Source: Anaerotignum sp. (GTDB lineage Bacteria; Bacillota; Clostridia; Lachnospirales; Anaerotignaceae). Taken from it: a stretch of 14,547 nt of DNA. Within the stretch, counting starts at the first letter, position 1. Each line of letters starts with the position of its first letter. The stretch spans positions 1-14,547 of the forward strand of contig JAFRZQ010000228.1 in assembly GCA_017442465.1 (NCBI GenBank), in the 5' to 3' direction. The position numbers and the translations under genes were made by a program. The notes under the pieces were generated by a model. The model was not told the origin of the DNA. It was given only the letters and a program-made list of their open reading frames with translations, and made no database searches. Below are positions 13,908 through 14,547 of this stretch, piece after piece.

Positions 13908-14547
13908 TCATTTATTCAAATCCACCAGGCCTGCTTCATACAACTTCTGCAGAGACATCAGAATACCGGTTTTTGCGTGGAACCATGTCAGGCCGCCCTG
14001 GAAATATACAGAGTATGGCTCTCTGATGGGACCATCCGCACTCAGTTCAATGGAAGAACCCTGAATGAATGCACCCGCTGCCATGATAACATCACAGGTA
14101 TAACCGGGCATTGCATAGGGAATGGGTGTTACATAGCTATCCACAGGTGCTGCTGCCTGAATACCCTGACAGAATGCTTCCATGGCTGCGCCGCTGCCCA
14201 GTTCCACCGCCTGAATGATATCGTGACGGGGTTCTGTACTGTTGGGGATGACACGAAAACCCAGTTTTTCATAAATATTTGCTGCAAAAATCGCACCTTT
14301 CAGCGCACCTGCTGTCACTGTAGGAGACAGGAAGAATCCCTGATACAGTGCTCTGTTCAGATCCAGAGAAGCACCAACTTCCTGCCCCAGACCGGGAGCA
14401 CTCAGTCTGTATGCACATCTGTCAATACATTCCTGTTTGCCGCAGATGTAACCGCCGATGGGCGCCAGACCGCCGCCGGGGTTTTTGATCAGAGAGCCAA
14501 CGATCATATCTGCACCCAGATCAGAAGGTTCAATGATATCTACAAAT
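13908..14547 (-). CDS. Methionine gamma-lyase family protein (YnbB-like), N-terminus outside window
   Basis: The C-terminal 213 codons of a PLP-dependent enzyme; the frame is open through the right edge, and an internal ATG at 14507 is not the true start. The motif GADMIVGSLIKNPGGGLAPI contains the probable PLP-binding lysine (SLIKNPGGG), as in the YnbB/aluminium-resistance-protein family (methionine gamma-lyase-related, Cys/Met metabolism fold). GGYICGKQE, LGQEVGASLDLNRALYQGFFL, PYAMPGYTCDVIMAAGAF and an end at REPYSVYFQGGLTW also fit that family, whose members are about 420 residues, so roughly half is present. The actual substrate of these proteins is poorly established; a sulfur amino acid lyase activity is only suggested by homology. 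It converges on spoVB and ends 7 bases from the inverted-repeat element. Confidence 0.9.
   Translation of the reverse strand, partial: FVDIIEPSDLGADMIVGSLIKNPGGGLAPIGGYICGKQECIDRCAYRLSAPGLGQEVGASLDLNRALYQGFFLSPTVTAGALKGAIFAANIYEKLGFRVIPNSTEPRHDIIQAVELGSGAAMEAFCQGIQAAAPVDSYVTPIPYAMPGYTCDVIMAAGAFIQGSSIELSADGPIREPYSVYFQGGLTWFHAKTGILMSLQKLYEAGLVDLNK

Noticed and set aside
1..14547. tRNA, rRNA, CRISPR array, phage or IS genes
   Set aside because: No cloverleaf, rRNA signature, spaced direct repeats, integrase or transposase reading frame was recognised on either strand.

Overview
The window looks like chromosomal DNA from an anaerobic, spore-forming Clostridia-type Firmicute, probably near the Lachnospirales. 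The clues are a SpoVB-type sporulation flippase, a tandem glycine riboswitch, strong AGGAGG ribosome binding sites, consensus sigma-A promoters, U-tract terminators and a membrane energy-coupling operon of the Mbh/Mrp kind. The genus is an inference; there is no rRNA or marker gene here.

Positions 1-8593, minus strand: one long, tightly packed operon starting at a sigma-A promoter (8565-8593) and running off the left edge. In transcription order it encodes MnhE, MnhF, MnhG, an MbhD-like DUF4040 protein, a fused MbhE+MnhB protein, MnhC (NuoK-like), and then four consecutive large NuoL/M/N/MrpA/D-type proton-conducting subunits; the last is cut by the window edge. Order and domain content follow the membrane arm of archaeal Mbh hydrogenases (mbhA-H) rather than a classical Mrp operon, because the C-terminal part of MrpA appears as separate MbhD/MbhE-like pieces. 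Four antiporter-like modules in a row is more than the one in Mbh or the two in Mbx/Mbs. Whether a redox module (hydrogenase or ferredoxin-oxidising subunits) follows to the left cannot be seen. The genes would together make an ion-pumping membrane arm.

Positions 8729-10228, minus strand: a single gene for an SPFH-domain protein with four C-terminal zinc ribbons (YdjI-like), with its own terminator and probable promoter.

Positions 10308-12084, minus strand: an APC/LAT-type amino acid permease preceded by a consensus promoter, a complete tandem glycine riboswitch and an intrinsic terminator as expression platform. Glycine therefore probably controls this transporter.

Positions 12151-13746, plus strand: a SpoVB-like lipid-linked precursor flippase with a possible sigma-E promoter. 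It converges on a partial methionine gamma-lyase family gene (YnbB-like, minus strand, 13908 to the right edge). Between them lies an elaborate 168-bp nested inverted-repeat structure (13733-13900) whose left arm overlaps the end of spoVB.

Most of the window is ordinary, well-conserved gene content. The items most worth a second look are the four-antiporter Mbh/Mrp-like operon, the riboswitch-permease pairing and the nested inverted-repeat element.
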